Shown here: piece after piece, positions 1 to 8,944 of the stretch
Numbering within the stretch: the first letter of the stretch is position 1
Layout: each line of letters starts with the position of its first letter
Source: Streptomyces mexicanus
GTDB lineage: Bacteria; Actinomycetota; Actinomycetes; Streptomycetales; Streptomycetaceae
Direction: 5' to 3'
Length of the DNA stretch: 64,000 nucleotides
NCBI RefSeq assembly: GCF_902506575.1
Contig: NZ_LR732544.1
Span: 658,269-722,268 of the forward strand
Program-made: the position numbers and the translations under genes
Notes under the pieces: model-generated
The model's input: the letters and a program-made list of their open reading frames with translations, nothing else
Databases searched by the model: none
What the model was told of the DNA's origin: nothing

Positions 1-195
1 CACGACGCGCCGCCGCTACGCGGCGGATTCCGCGCAAGCGCGGAATGAGCCCGGAACTCCGTTCCGGGGCCGCGCTCACGCGCGGCATGGGAATTCCCGC
101 TCCGCGTGAATTCATGGCCCGGCTCGGGCCGCTCCGCGCCCCGTTCCGGGCAACGGCCCGCGCTCCGCGCGGACCTGACACGGCAGCAGCGAGGA
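1..195. repeat. Telomere-like chain of hairpins
   Basis: The first bases form consecutive perfect inverted repeats with tiny loops. Arms are at 10-16/20-26, 28-35/38-45, 50-57/61-68 and 69-75/80-86, followed by imperfect ones near 87-113, 116-130 and 165-180. Tightly packed palindromes with 2-4 nt loops are typical of Streptomyces linear replicon ends, where they fold in the 3' overhang and are patched by terminal-protein-primed synthesis. The end does not start with the archetypal Streptomyces motif CCCGCGGAGCGGG, so it is either a non-archetypal telomere or a contig missing its last bases. The adjacent telomere helicase and Tap-like genes support the reading. Confidence 0.8.
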
Positions 196-557
196 GTTGG
201 GAGGTGGTGGACGCATGGGAGGGACAGGCCAGCCGACCCAGACCTGGGGTGACAGGCGGTCAGTGACCCGAGTAGCAGGGAACCTTGGAACTGTCCCCTT
301 GATGGGGCCGAACAGTTGGAATACTAGCACACCAGATACCCGGCACGGACCCGATCCAGCCGACCAATGCGGGACATCCTCCACTCGTGTGCGTCATCTG
401 CCGTAGCCGGATAGAATCTGGGCTCAGCACACCCCACCTCTCCCCCGCCCGGCCCGCCTTCCATACCCGCCGAGGCGGCGGGACAGCACCCCACCGAGAA
501 GCCCGGGAATCACCACCACAGAAAGCCTCGACAGGACACGAGGCGGAAAGCGTGGCC

Positions 558-3056
558 ATGCCGCAGATGAACTTGTTTCCGCATCAGGTTGAAGCGGTCG
601 ACGGCATTATGCGTCACCTCCAGACTCCGCCCGGGGGACGCATTCCTCCCGGGGGCCTGCGCACGCAGGTGATCGCCGCGACCGGATCGGGTAAAACCCT
701 GATCGCCGTGGAAGCCGCGCGGCGGCTTTCCGCGCGCCGGGTCCTGGTCCTGGTGCCCACGCTGGACCTGCTGACGCAGATGGCCGGCGCATGGCGTCAG
801 GGCGGGCGGCGGGGCGCCATGGTCGGCGTGTGCTCGCTGCGTGCCGAGGACAGCGACGGTCTGCCCTGCACCACCGACCCGGACGAGCTGATCGCCTGGA
901 CGCGGGACCTGGAGACGGTGACGGTGTTCGCCACCTACGCCGCGGTGGGTCTGGGCATCCTCCAGCGCGCGCACGCGGCGGGTTTGCCGGTGTGGTCGCT
1001 CATGGTCGTGGACGAGGCCCACCGGACCAGTGGGGACGCTGGGAAGCCGTGGGCGGCCGTGCACGACCAGGCGCGGGTGCCGGCGGAGCGCAGGTTGTAC
1101 ATGACCGCCACGCCTCGTGTCTGGGAGGCCGAGGGCGACACGACGCGGCTGGTGGCAAGCATGGACGAGGACTCCCCCGTCTTCGGCCCCATCGCGTACA
1201 AACTCAAGCTCAGTGAGGCGGTCCGGCGGGGCCTGGTAGCGCCCTATCAGGTGGTGTGCCTGGACATCCGCGACCCGGAGCTGTTCGCGGCCCTGGAGAC
1301 GGAATCCGCGGCGTCGGACGCGGTGCGCGGGGCACGCCTGGCCGCGTTGCAGACCGGACTGCTCACCGCGGCCGTGCGGGAGCGGCTGCGGCGGATCCTG
1401 GCCTTCCACAGCCGGGTCGCCGAAGCGGAGGCCATGGCGGCCGGGATCGCCACCACCGCCAAGCGGCTGGCCGACGACGACCCCGACCAGTACCCGCCGG
1501 CCGACCGGGTATGGGCGGACTGGCTGTACGGAGAACACGCCCCCGGATACCGGCGGCAGGTCTTGGATGAATTCGCGTCCGATTTCATCGGCGGGAATTC
1601 TGATATCCCGGCCGCGGTGCGGATCCTGAGTTCCGTCAAAGTGCTCGGGGAAGGCGTCGACACTGCACAGTGCGATGCGGTCGCTTTCTGTGATGCGCGC
1701 GGCTCCATGGTCGATATCGTGCAGATGGTCGGGCGTGCCCTGCGGATGAAGCCGGGGGAGGGAAAATTGGCGTCTTTGGTGGTGCCGGTATTCCTTGGCC
1801 CCGGTGAGGACGGCGAGGAAATGCTGACCTCCGAGGCCTACGGGACCCTCGCGAAGGTCCTCGGGGCGCTGCGGGCGCATGACACGGACACCATCGAGGC
1901 CCTGGCCGACCCGCGGCGGCGCAGCGGCCGGCGCGAGGGCGCCGAGGACGAGGACGGCGGCGAGGGTGAGCCCGAGGACAGGGACGAGGACCAGGAGGAC
2001 GAGGACGCCGAGGCGTGGGTGAGCGAGCGCGCAGCCGGGCTGCTGCGCTTCAGCGAACCGCGCGACCCGGCCGTGTTGGCGCAGTTCGTCAGGTTGCGGG
2101 TGGTCGACCCGGAGAACGCCTACTGGCGGCGCGGGATCGAGGCCGCCACCCACTGGCTGCGCGAGACCGGCGCCGACCAGCTGCGGGTGCCGTATGACTG
2201 CGTTGTGCAGCGCGAGGCGTCGGACGAGGGGGCCGGCGCGGGGTTTCCGCTGGGGGTGTGGCTGGCTGACCAGCGGCGCTACTACAACGCCGGGACCCTC
2301 GACGCGGAGCGGGTGGCCGAGCTGGAGGCGCTGGGCATGGTCTGGTCCCACCACGATGTGGCGTTCGAGGAAGGGCTGACCGTGGCGCGGGCGTGGGCGG
2401 CCGAGCACGGGCACTTCCTGCCGCCCGCCACCGCCGTGGGAGAGGGCGGGTTCCCCATCGGGGTATGGGCCAAGAACCAGCGCGCAGCGGCCCGCAAAGC
2501 CCTGCTGAACGCCGAACGACGCGCGGCCGGGGAGAACGTGCCGGTGGCTGCTGGGGAGATGCCTGAGAGCCGTCTGGAGGCCCTGGAAGCCATCGACCCG
2601 GGATGGTGCCCGCTGGGGTGGGACGTGGCCTGGCAGCGGTGCTTCCGGCTTGCCCGTGCCCACGTCGAGGCCGGCGGCACCCTGCCCACGGCGGGCGGTG
2701 AACTGATCGTCCAAGGCGAGGACCTGGGGGCGTGGGCGACGGCGCAGCGGCACGGGTGGGACAAGCTCAAGCCCGCCCAGCAGTGGCTGCTGGAGACCAC
2801 GCTCGGGCTGGAACCGGCACCCGCCGAAGAAGTGCCGGCGCGGCCCAGCCGGGACGACAAGTGGCGGCTGAACATCGCGGCGGCCCGGCAGTTCCACGCC
2901 CGTGAGGGCCATCTGCGACCGGCCCGCAAGCACGTCGAAATCATCGACGGGACACCGGTCAAGCTGGGCGGCTTCCTGGACAACACCCGCCGCCGCGCCG
3001 ACAAGCTGACCCCCGAGCGGCGGGCTGACCTCGACGCCCTCGGCATGCGCTGGTAG
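558..3056 (+). CDS. ttrA-like: TtrA-like telomere-proximal SF2 helicase with helicase-associated repeats
   Basis: About 832 residues from ATG 558 (GGAAAG upstream); an upstream in-frame extension to 387 looks non-coding. The N-terminal half is a DEAH-type SF2 helicase: Walker A ATGSGKT, VVDEAH box, MTATPR motif III and QMVGRALR motif VI. An acidic linker (about 480-510) follows. The C-terminal half has four helicase-associated domain repeats, each with a G-x-W-x-x-x-Q-R core, ending LDALGMRW. Helicases of this build sit next to the telomeres of many Streptomyces chromosomes and linear plasmids, and TtrA has been linked to conjugative transfer. Being the first gene after the terminal hairpins fits this. 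The exact role is inferred. Confidence 0.9.
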   Translation: MPQMNLFPHQVEAVDGIMRHLQTPPGGRIPPGGLRTQVIAATGSGKTLIAVEAARRLSARRVLVLVPTLDLLTQMAGAWRQGGRRGAMVGVCSLRAEDSDGLPCTTDPDELIAWTRDLETVTVFATYAAVGLGILQRAHAAGLPVWSLMVVDEAHRTSGDAGKPWAAVHDQARVPAERRLYMTATPRVWEAEGDTTRLVASMDEDSPVFGPIAYKLKLSEAVRRGLVAPYQVVCLDIRDPELFAALETESAASDAVRGARLAALQTGLLTAAVRERLRRILAFHSRVAEAEAMAAGIATTAKRLADDDPDQYPPADRVWADWLYGEHAPGYRRQVLDEFASDFIGGNSDIPAAVRILSSVKVLGEGVDTAQCDAVAFCDARGSMVDIVQMVGRALRMKPGEGKLASLVVPVFLGPGEDGEEMLTSEAYGTLAKVLGALRAHDTDTIEALADPRRRSGRREGAEDEDGGEGEPEDRDEDQEDEDAEAWVSERAAGLLRFSEPRDPAVLAQFVRLRVVDPENAYWRRGIEAATHWLRETGADQLRVPYDCVVQREASDEGAGAGFPLGVWLADQRRYYNAGTLDAERVAELEALGMVWSHHDVAFEEGLTVARAWAAEHGHFLPPATAVGEGGFPIGVWAKNQRAAARKALLNAERRAAGENVPVAAGEMPESRLEALEAIDPGWCPLGWDVAWQRCFRLARAHVEAGGTLPTAGGELIVQGEDLGAWATAQRHGWDKLKPAQQWLLETTLGLEPAPAEEVPARPSRDDKWRLNIAAARQFHAREGHLRPARKHVEIIDGTPVKLGGFLDNTRRRADKLTPERRADLDALGMRW

Positions 3057-3079
3057 AGCACAGCACCGAGAACCACAAC

Positions 3080-3111
3080 AGCCGGGCACCCGGGGGACCG
3101 GATGCCCGGCT
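3080..3111 (+). terminator. Hairpin downstream of the helicase
   Basis: A 9-bp perfect stem (AGCCGGGCA/TGCCCGGCT) is extended by an inner CCGG/CCGG, beginning 24 bases after the helicase stop. It has no U-tract, as is common for actinobacterial terminators. Confidence 0.6.
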
Positions 3112-3404
3112 GAGCCGAAGCACGGTAGTTGTCCCATAGGCAGGCTCGTTGTCACCGAAGGGCTGCGGGCCCAGGGCTGCGAGCTCCGCCACCTTCGCGT
3201 GCCAGCGCTCAGTGTCGTCGTCGGCCTCAGCCGCCTCCGCGGCCAGTGTTCGCGCCAGCGGGGGGTGGCCACCGCGTAATGCCAGCCCGCAGGTGACAGC
3301 GAGCTCGGCGGCCGCTGCGAACGAGTCCCATTGAGATTGAGACGTGGGTTGGCTCTCGGCCCCGGCCTCCGTCGTGACCGAGAGCCCGGCATCGACGGTA
3401 CCGG
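3112..3404 (-). other. Coding-like minus-strand stretch without a start
   Basis: One minus frame (about 3400 down to 3120) translates to an Ala/Glu-rich, plausible sequence, but it has no convincing ATG/GTG or ribosome site and runs on into the helicase antisense. It may be a remnant of a lost gene. Nothing else is seen here. Confidence 0.25.
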
Positions 3405-3581
3405 TCAGTTATGGCTCTGCCACCACACCCACAGCAGGGCGAATCCCGTTGTGCCGGCGGCGTATCCAACGCCGCGGAGTGCGCTGTCAAAGACGACGCG
3501 GACACGACGGGCCAGTGCTACGCGAAGCCGCCGTGAGCACTCGAGACGAGATGCGGGGCCTTCGCTCCTAGACTCCGGCAT
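3405..3581 (-). CDS. Small protein with C-terminal membrane helix
   Basis: A 58-residue protein from an ATG preceded by GGAGG at good spacing. The first half is basic and Arg-rich. The C-terminal ~22 residues are hydrophobic and aromatic (GFALLWVWW near the end), consistent with one tail-anchored membrane helix. A longer in-frame version would start at 3716. I do not recognise the family, and nothing nearby suggests a function. Confidence 0.45.
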   Translation of the reverse strand: MPESRSEGPASRLECSRRLRVALARRVRVVFDSALRGVGYAAGTTGFALLWVWWQSHN

Positions 3582-4217
3582 AGGAGCCTCCATCCTCTTG
3601 AGCAGGGAAACGGTTCCGAAGCGGAGTCGTTCGGCCCTGCAGGCAAGCATCCGGCCGAACGACTCTTCTTTCGTTGACCAGGCCATCTCTGCGGCCGACC
3701 TGGTTCTGTCGTGCACGTGGGCACAGCGTTGCGCTGTGGCGTACTCAGTGCCGCCTCAGCCGGGTCCATTCTGGCGCCGTGCGCGAGCAAAAGCCCACAA
3801 AAGCCCAGGTCAGGGGGCAACTGCTGCCCTTCTAGGCACCACCGAGGCCGGGCGAACGAACGCTGACCAGGGGTGATTTCCTGTCCCCCCAAGGACACGC
3901 CCGTACCTCCAGCTGTGATGATCGGGGGTACAGCTGTCGGCGCTCATGGCCCAATTGCCGCTCCAAGTGGCCGGAATATGTCGTTACCAGGACTGCCGGA
4001 GGGAGTGCGCCATGCTGACATCGTGGTCACCGTGCAGCTCAAGCGGCTGTGAGTCAGTGACACCCACTGTGCTTCGTGCGCCGCTGGTGACAACCACCGT
4101 GCCTCACCTGATCGAAACCACAGGTCAGTGGGGCCTCGATGTGACACCTACAGCGCTTCGGCTCAGGATCCAGGGGAAGGGGTGCCCGGCCGCTGCGTGT
4201 CCGCGGACGAGCAGCGG
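3582..4217. other. No supportable gene
   Basis: Open frames here overlap one another with no ribosome sites and no recognisable protein pattern. I see nothing I can name. Confidence 0.4.
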
Positions 4218-4961
4218 TCACAGGACGGTTCCGTGCAGGGCGCGGGGGTCTCCGGAGATCGCGTAGCGGCGGGCGGCGAGGCCGTGTTCAAGGGGCTCGC
4301 CGATCTGTTCGCACAGCAGCGCCAGGACGTCGGCGGCCTCGGTGTCGGACAGGTAGGCCGGGGCAACTTCGAGCATCAGCTCACCGATTGCGTGGGCGCT
4401 GGCGTAGAGGTCGGCGGCGGCAGCGCGCAGCGCGGCCATGGTGGGGGTGGTCGGCGGGTCAGCGGGTGGTGGAGGCTGTGCGGTGCGGGCGTCGCGGACG
4501 GCCTGGCGGACAACGGCGCGCACGGTGGCCACGTCGAGCGCCTTCGGGCCGCTGTGGGCGAGGGTGGCGAGGCGGCGGGTGATCAGCTCCGAGACATCGT
4601 CCGCGCGGCTGGCAACGGCGATCAGGGCGCGTTGGGACAGGCCGTAGTCGAGCGCGGCCGCGGCGGCCGGGCCGGTGTCTCGCGTGCGAGACCCCTCGGC
4701 GTGGGCGGTGACGGCGCCGTGGATCGCGGTGAGGGAGCGGGCGACGTCCAGGAGCCGGTACGCCTGGGCGCGGCTGATGCCGAACTCCGCGGTGCAGTAC
4801 GACGCCCAGCTGCGATGCCCGAGGGGGATCCAGACGCGGGCCGCGTGCGCCTGGCGGACCCGGGCGGCGAGCACTGCCACGGACCGGCCGACGTCGTCCA
4901 TCGCCTCGCGCAGGTGGGCCGTCATCTGACGGGCGCGGTCGGCGGTGAGCGACGACCGCAT
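4218..4961 (-). CDS. Alpha-helical DNA-binding-like hypothetical protein
   Basis: About 247 residues from ATG 4961; the frame stays open to 5171, so the start is uncertain (GTG 5003 and ATG 5111 are alternatives). The middle reads like a ParB/KorB-type helix-turn-helix (about residues 35-75, with SWASYCTAEFGIS then RAQAYRLLDVAR). A helical region and a Pro-rich break near 170 follow. Such proteins are common on actinobacterial linear plasmids. It is transcribed divergently from the HTH/Tap-like pair, so it could control it or act in telomere maintenance. Function is not established. Confidence 0.7.
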   Translation of the reverse strand: MRSSLTADRARQMTAHLREAMDDVGRSVAVLAARVRQAHAARVWIPLGHRSWASYCTAEFGISRAQAYRLLDVARSLTAIHGAVTAHAEGSRTRDTGPAAAAALDYGLSQRALIAVASRADDVSELITRRLATLAHSGPKALDVATVRAVVRQAVRDARTAQPPPPADPPTTPTMAALRAAAADLYASAHAIGELMLEVAPAYLSDTEAADVLALLCEQIGEPLEHGLAARRYAISGDPRALHGTVL

Positions 4962-5163
4962 CGGATCGATGCCGTGCTCCTGGTCCTCATGCTGCGCGCC
5001 CACGGCTCCATCGTCCCGCGCATCGGCGGGCCACGCCCGGCGCACAGGGGCGCAAGCTCCGGCCTGGTCCGCTCCCGCGCCGCCGCCCCCCCACGCAACG
5101 AATGTAACCATCCTTGAGTGCAATGATTCGCACCGGAGGGTTTTTTCTGGCATGCTGTGTGCC

Positions 5164-5451
5164 ATGACCAACGTGATCCCCGAGGACGAGAGGGCGGCGG
5201 CACTGCGCAGTCAGGCCGAGGCCCTGCGGGCCGTCAAAGCGGCGGCCGACGAGCGCGACCGGATCATTGCCGACGCGCAGGCCGCGGTGGAGCACGCCGC
5301 CGTTCAGGCCGCCCGTCTGGGCGCCTCCCGCAACCGGATCCGTGAGGAAGCCGGGGTGAGCCCGCGCACGTTGTACGACTGGCTGGCCAAGGCCGGCCTG
5401 CCGGTGCGTCCCAAGCGGCCGAAGGGCGCGAAGGGGGAGGCTCCGCGATGA
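5164..5451 (+). CDS. Small coiled-coil plus HTH protein coupled to tap-like gene
   Basis: A 95-residue protein with an N-terminal Ala/Glu/Arg-rich helix (about 5-55) followed by a compact helix-turn-helix (about 57-80, IREEAGVSPRTLYDWL) and a basic Lys/Pro/Arg tail. Its stop overlaps the ATG of the Tap-like gene (ATGA at 5448), so the two are translationally coupled. In Streptomyces the telomere-binding Tap gene is usually paired with the terminal protein gene tpg. No canonical Tpg is present here, so this small protein may be a partner or loader of the Tap-like protein; this is inference. The ribosome site is weak. Confidence 0.75.
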   Translation: MTNVIPEDERAAALRSQAEALRAVKAAADERDRIIADAQAAVEHAAVQAARLGASRNRIREEAGVSPRTLYDWLAKAGLPVRPKRPKGAKGEAPR

Positions 5452-7013
5452 GCAGTTTCGAGGCGATCGACGCGCTGCTGGCGTCCGCGCCCGAACCGGT
5501 CCCGCTGCCACCGGCCGGCCAGCGGCGCCGGCTACGGGAGGACGTGGGACTGTCACGCGCCCAGGTGGCCCGCGCCCTCGGTGTGAGCCCGTCGACGCTC
5601 GGCGGGTGGGAGGCCGGCCGCGACCCCAGCGGCCAGACGCGCGAGAAGTACGCCTACTTCCTGCGGCAGGCCGAGGAGAAGATCCGCGCCCGCGCGACCG
5701 TCGCCGAGGACGACGCAGCCCAGGCCGAACCCTCCGCACCCGTGCAGGAACAGGAAGCGGACGGCGACCAGGACCTGGACCAGGAACAGGACCAGGCGGA
5801 GCTTGCCGAGCCGCAGCCGTGCGTGCTGTGCGGGCTGCCCGCCCGGTACGCGGTGGCCGGCTACCCGCAGCACCTCGACCCCACCGAATGCAACGCCACC
5901 GTCACCACCGTCACCGTGCCCACCCCCACGACCACCGACCTGGCCCCGGACACCGACCCGGGCGCGGGCGCGGCGGGTGAGGAACCCCCGGCGCGGCGCC
6001 CGCGGCCCGCCCGGCCCGGCGCCGATGACCGTGGCGGGGTGCGTCTTGCTCCGGTCGGGCGGCGGGTACAGGCCGCCGACACTCCCGACCTGATCGGCCA
6101 GGCCGTCGCCGCCGCGCTCGCCGAGCACTCCGGCGACGTCGAAGCGGCCACGGCCGCGCTGGTCAAACGGGCGATCCCGGACGCCATGGCACTGCTGGAC
6201 GCGACCCGCAAAGGAGGCCGGTACGACATCGTCGCGCACCCGTGGCTGCCGGACATCCTGCGCAAGAAGACCGCGCGCGGCGCGGACGAGATCTGGGAGG
6301 CCCGCCCCAAGTGGACCCGTCCCGAGCTTCCGCCCGGTGAGCATCAGGTGACCGCGCTGGACATCAACGGCGCCTACCTGTCCGCGCTCAAGACGTGGCT
6401 GCCGCTCGGGCAGCTGGAGCACACCAGCGGCAACACCCACGACCGGCGCCGCTCCGGCTTCCACCTGATCACCCCGCCCGCGTGGGAGCACCAGGCGGTG
6501 CTGCCCAACCCGATCGGGGCCCGCGACGAGCCCGGCCCGGTCTGGGTCGGTGAACCGACCCTGCGCCAGCTGCTGCGCCTCTCAGGCCCGAAATACGGTC
6601 TGTGCGACCCGCCCGTCATCCACGAATCATGGACATCCGGCGCCACCGAGACCCTGCTGGAGAAGTTCCGCATCCTGCTCAAGGACGCCCGGGACAAGGC
6701 CATCAGCCAGGGCGACGAGGTGACGCTGGAGTACGTCAAGGCGATGTACTCCAAGTTCGTCTCCACCCTCGGCGAGTCCAACTACAACCGCGAGATCTAC
6801 CGCCAGGATTGGATGCACCTCATCCGCTCCCAGGCATTCGCCAACCTCTGGATGAAAGCCTTCAAGGCCTACGACGAAGGCCTCACCGTCGTCCGCGCCA
6901 TGGGCACCGACGAACTCCACGTCATCGGCGACTGGCGCGCCGTCTTCCCCGAAGGCCGCGCCGTCACCGAAGTGAAAGTCAAAGACACCTACACCCTCAC
7001 GGCCGGCACGTGA
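5448..7013 (+). CDS. tap-like: Tap-like telomere-associated protein with family-B polymerase-like motifs
   Basis: 521 residues. An XRE-type helix-turn-helix lies at about 28-58 (SRAQVARALGVSPSTLGGW), an acidic linker at about 80-120, and a CxxC...H...C zinc-knuckle-like patch at about 124-147. The C-terminal domain (about 255-521) contains three motifs spaced like those of protein-primed family-B DNA polymerases: D305-INGAY (motif A), K431-AMYSKF (motif B) and GTD488ELHVIG (motif C, with the first Asp of DTD replaced by Gly). Tap proteins bind telomere overhangs and recruit the terminal protein. The polymerase-like fold here is my inference. No exonuclease motifs are visible. Codon use matches neighbours. 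The last 92 coding bases recur at 11,813. Confidence 0.75.
   Translation: MSSFEAIDALLASAPEPVPLPPAGQRRRLREDVGLSRAQVARALGVSPSTLGGWEAGRDPSGQTREKYAYFLRQAEEKIRARATVAEDDAAQAEPSAPVQEQEADGDQDLDQEQDQAELAEPQPCVLCGLPARYAVAGYPQHLDPTECNATVTTVTVPTPTTTDLAPDTDPGAGAAGEEPPARRPRPARPGADDRGGVRLAPVGRRVQAADTPDLIGQAVAAALAEHSGDVEAATAALVKRAIPDAMALLDATRKGGRYDIVAHPWLPDILRKKTARGADEIWEARPKWTRPELPPGEHQVTALDINGAYLSALKTWLPLGQLEHTSGNTHDRRRSGFHLITPPAWEHQAVLPNPIGARDEPGPVWVGEPTLRQLLRLSGPKYGLCDPPVIHESWTSGATETLLEKFRILLKDARDKAISQGDEVTLEYVKAMYSKFVSTLGESNYNREIYRQDWMHLIRSQAFANLWMKAFKAYDEGLTVVRAMGTDELHVIGDWRAVFPEGRAVTEVKVKDTYTLTAGT
6909..7000 (+). repeat. 92-bp direct repeat, left copy
   Basis: Inside the 3' end of the Tap-like gene. 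It matches 11,813-11,904 with a single visible mismatch (A versus G). The pair bounds a 4.9 kb segment. Confidence 0.9.
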
Positions 7014-7267
7014 TCACCTCAGCGGACAGGTGGGGCGGCCGGCGCGTGCAGGGCGGGCGGGGGCCAGCGCGGAGCGCACGACGGGCAGCGGCCATGGGCG
7101 GAGATCCTACGGCGCGGAGGGTGAGGCGGTAGGCTCCGGGCGGCAGGGCGGCTGCGTGGACCGCCCTGCCGACCCGCTTCCCCGGCCGCGCCCGCTCCCC
7201 ACACTGGGCAACGTGCCGAGACGCCCATAGGCACGACAGTGCCCCCGCGGGCACGTTCCCCCGGCTC
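7014..7267. other. Intergenic, no gene seen
   Basis: GC-rich spacer after the Tap-like gene. Open frames lack ribosome sites. No clear hairpin or promoter was picked out. Confidence 0.4.
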
Positions 7268-7810
7268 TTAGCCGAGATCCGGCACGTACAGGCCGGCTGC
7301 CCGACCGATCTGGATGAAGTCCATCGTCGGCTGCAACGGGGACGGCTTCCAGCCGGTTGCCTCCTGGATGAAGCCGCCCTTGTCCGCGGTCGTCCCATTC
7401 CAACCGCGGTCCATCACCGGCAGCCGCATCCAGTTCACCCGCTCCCCGGTCTCCGCGTGCACCGGGTGCGTGTAGTGGGTGAGGAAGTCCTCGGACAAGC
7501 CGTGGGCGCTGTGGGGTGCTTGTTCGAAAACGCCGCTGCCAGACGTGACAGTCCAAAAGATCGGGACTTCGCCGACCCGGTATTTCTCTGGGTAGCGCTG
7601 GTGGTAGGTGACGGCGTATCGGTCGACCCACATCCGCCACAGCTCATGCGCGCTGATCTCGTCGGGTAGGTAGTCGTCGGACATGCTGCTGCCGTCGGGT
7701 TCGGGGCAGAGGATCAGCTCCGCGTCCTGGGTGTAGGTGCCGCGGCGGGTGGTGAAGGTCCACTGGGTGCCGGGCGGGTAGGGCTGCACGGTGGTCTTGG
7801 TAGAAAGCAT
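7268..7810 (-). CDS. Hypothetical protein (about 180 aa)
   Basis: About 180 residues from ATG 7810 (GTG 7825 is an alternative start). It is rich in Tyr, Trp and His, with no transmembrane segment or signal peptide and no domain I recognise. Normal high-GC third positions over the full length argue that it is a real gene. It belongs to a run of convergent and divergent small genes between the two 92-bp repeats, a typical place for accessory cargo. No function is proposed. Confidence 0.65.
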   Translation of the reverse strand: MLSTKTTVQPYPPGTQWTFTTRRGTYTQDAELILCPEPDGSSMSDDYLPDEISAHELWRMWVDRYAVTYHQRYPEKYRVGEVPIFWTVTSGSGVFEQAPHSAHGLSEDFLTHYTHPVHAETGERVNWMRLPVMDRGWNGTTADKGGFIQEATGWKPSPLQPTMDFIQIGRAAGLYVPDLG

Positions 7811-7977
7811 GGCAGCAGTGTGCACAGGCAGCGGTCGGCGCGGGGTGCGTTCCGGTGATCCTTCCTCTGCTCATGTGGGGCTGCTGGGGGTGGTCGGGTG
7901 TTGTGCCGGTCTTGAGCGTCTGTGCGCCCCGCAGGCTCCCTGCCGTCGGCGGTCCGGTGCGGCGCACGGTCGAACGC

Positions 7978-8193
7978 ATGGGGGATACCAGGGAAGCATG
8001 CGCGGGACGCGGGGACGGCACGGACTGCCCGAACGCGGAGGACGAGGTCCTGGTCGACGGGGTCCGCTGCGAGGAGTGCCTGTACTACTGGGAGCTGGAC
8101 GCGACGGCGCCGGAGCGCCGGCTGGTGACCGATGACGGTCTGACCCGTCCGATGGGGGATCCGGACGAGGCCGCACACCGCGGCGCCGCGTAG
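7978..8193 (+). CDS. Small Cys-containing hypothetical protein
   Basis: 71 residues from ATG 7978. Four cysteines (C9, C16, then CEEC around 31-34) could form a zinc-ribbon-like knuckle, followed by an acidic C-terminus. An in-frame extension upstream to 7855 looks non-coding. The family is not recognised. Confidence 0.5.
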   Translation: MGDTREACAGRGDGTDCPNAEDEVLVDGVRCEECLYYWELDATAPERRLVTDDGLTRPMGDPDEAAHRGAA

Positions 8194-8214
8194 GGCCGGC
8201 CTGCGCCACCTGCC

Positions 8215-8865
8215 TCAGACAGCCGAAAGAGACGACTTCCCGTACATCCAGTGCAGCGGACCAGCCGGCGGATGATCCCAGTACGTCTGGAAGCACGGCA
8301 CACCCGGGTGCTTTCCGTACTGGGCACGGTGGCTGCACATCCCTTCCCGGTGGTTACAGGAGACGCACAGCAGTCCGCGGACCAGGCCGGTGTTGTGGTC
8401 GTGGTCGATGGCGTACGCGGGGGCGTCACAGGTGGCGCAGGTGCCGTCCTGGAGGTCGTGGAGCCGCCACCACGCATACCAGCGGGGGATCTTCGGGCCG
8501 GGCCACTGTTCCGGGAGGGGGCCGATCCAGGGGCGGGGCATGTAGCGGGGTGATTTCCAGTTGCCGCACCGCTGGTCGGGCGGAATCTGGGTGGCGGGCA
8601 CGGGCGGGGTCAATTCTTCCTCGCGCCAGGAATTGGGGCCGTGGCTGCGCCAGTGGGAACAGTAGGCGGTGTCGAGGCCACGGATGGGGCTCCACAGGTG
8701 GTAGCCGTCTGTGCCGTCCAGCGGGCGTCTGGCGTACCGCTGGTCGCGGATGCCGAGGCTGTCTGGCGTGCAGGAGCCCTTGCCGGCCTGTCGTTGGACT
8801 GCGGCCTCGACGAGCGCGGCCAAGGGGTCGGGCCGTGGCCGCGGGGTGCGCTTCGGGTTGGGCAT
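8215..8865 (-). CDS. Recombination endonuclease VII (HNH-type) family protein
   Basis: 216 residues from ATG 8865 with a GGAAG site. The C-terminal third (about 140-185) has the EndoVII signature: CATCDAP, then IDHDHNTGLVRGLLC and CNHREG, i.e. two CxxC zinc pairs around an HNH-like His/Asp/Asn core. Such proteins in phages and Streptomyces act as structure-specific or non-specific DNA endonucleases. The N-terminal region is Pro/Arg-rich and unassigned. It lies in the accessory segment between the 92-bp repeats. The substrate is unknown. Confidence 0.8.
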   Translation of the reverse strand: MPNPKRTPRPRPDPLAALVEAAVQRQAGKGSCTPDSLGIRDQRYARRPLDGTDGYHLWSPIRGLDTAYCSHWRSHGPNSWREEELTPPVPATQIPPDQRCGNWKSPRYMPRPWIGPLPEQWPGPKIPRWYAWWRLHDLQDGTCATCDAPAYAIDHDHNTGLVRGLLCVSCNHREGMCSHRAQYGKHPGVPCFQTYWDHPPAGPLHWMYGKSSLSAV

Positions 8866-8944
8866 GGAGTCATCTTCCCGGCGGACACGCTCCTGGGAAC
8901 AGCAGGCCACAGCAACCATCTGGGGGCGGCCCCCGTGGAAGACG

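Noticed and set aside
510..3392. 960-codon minus frame
   Set aside because: Antisense shadow of the telomere helicase, which has clear motifs on the plus strand.
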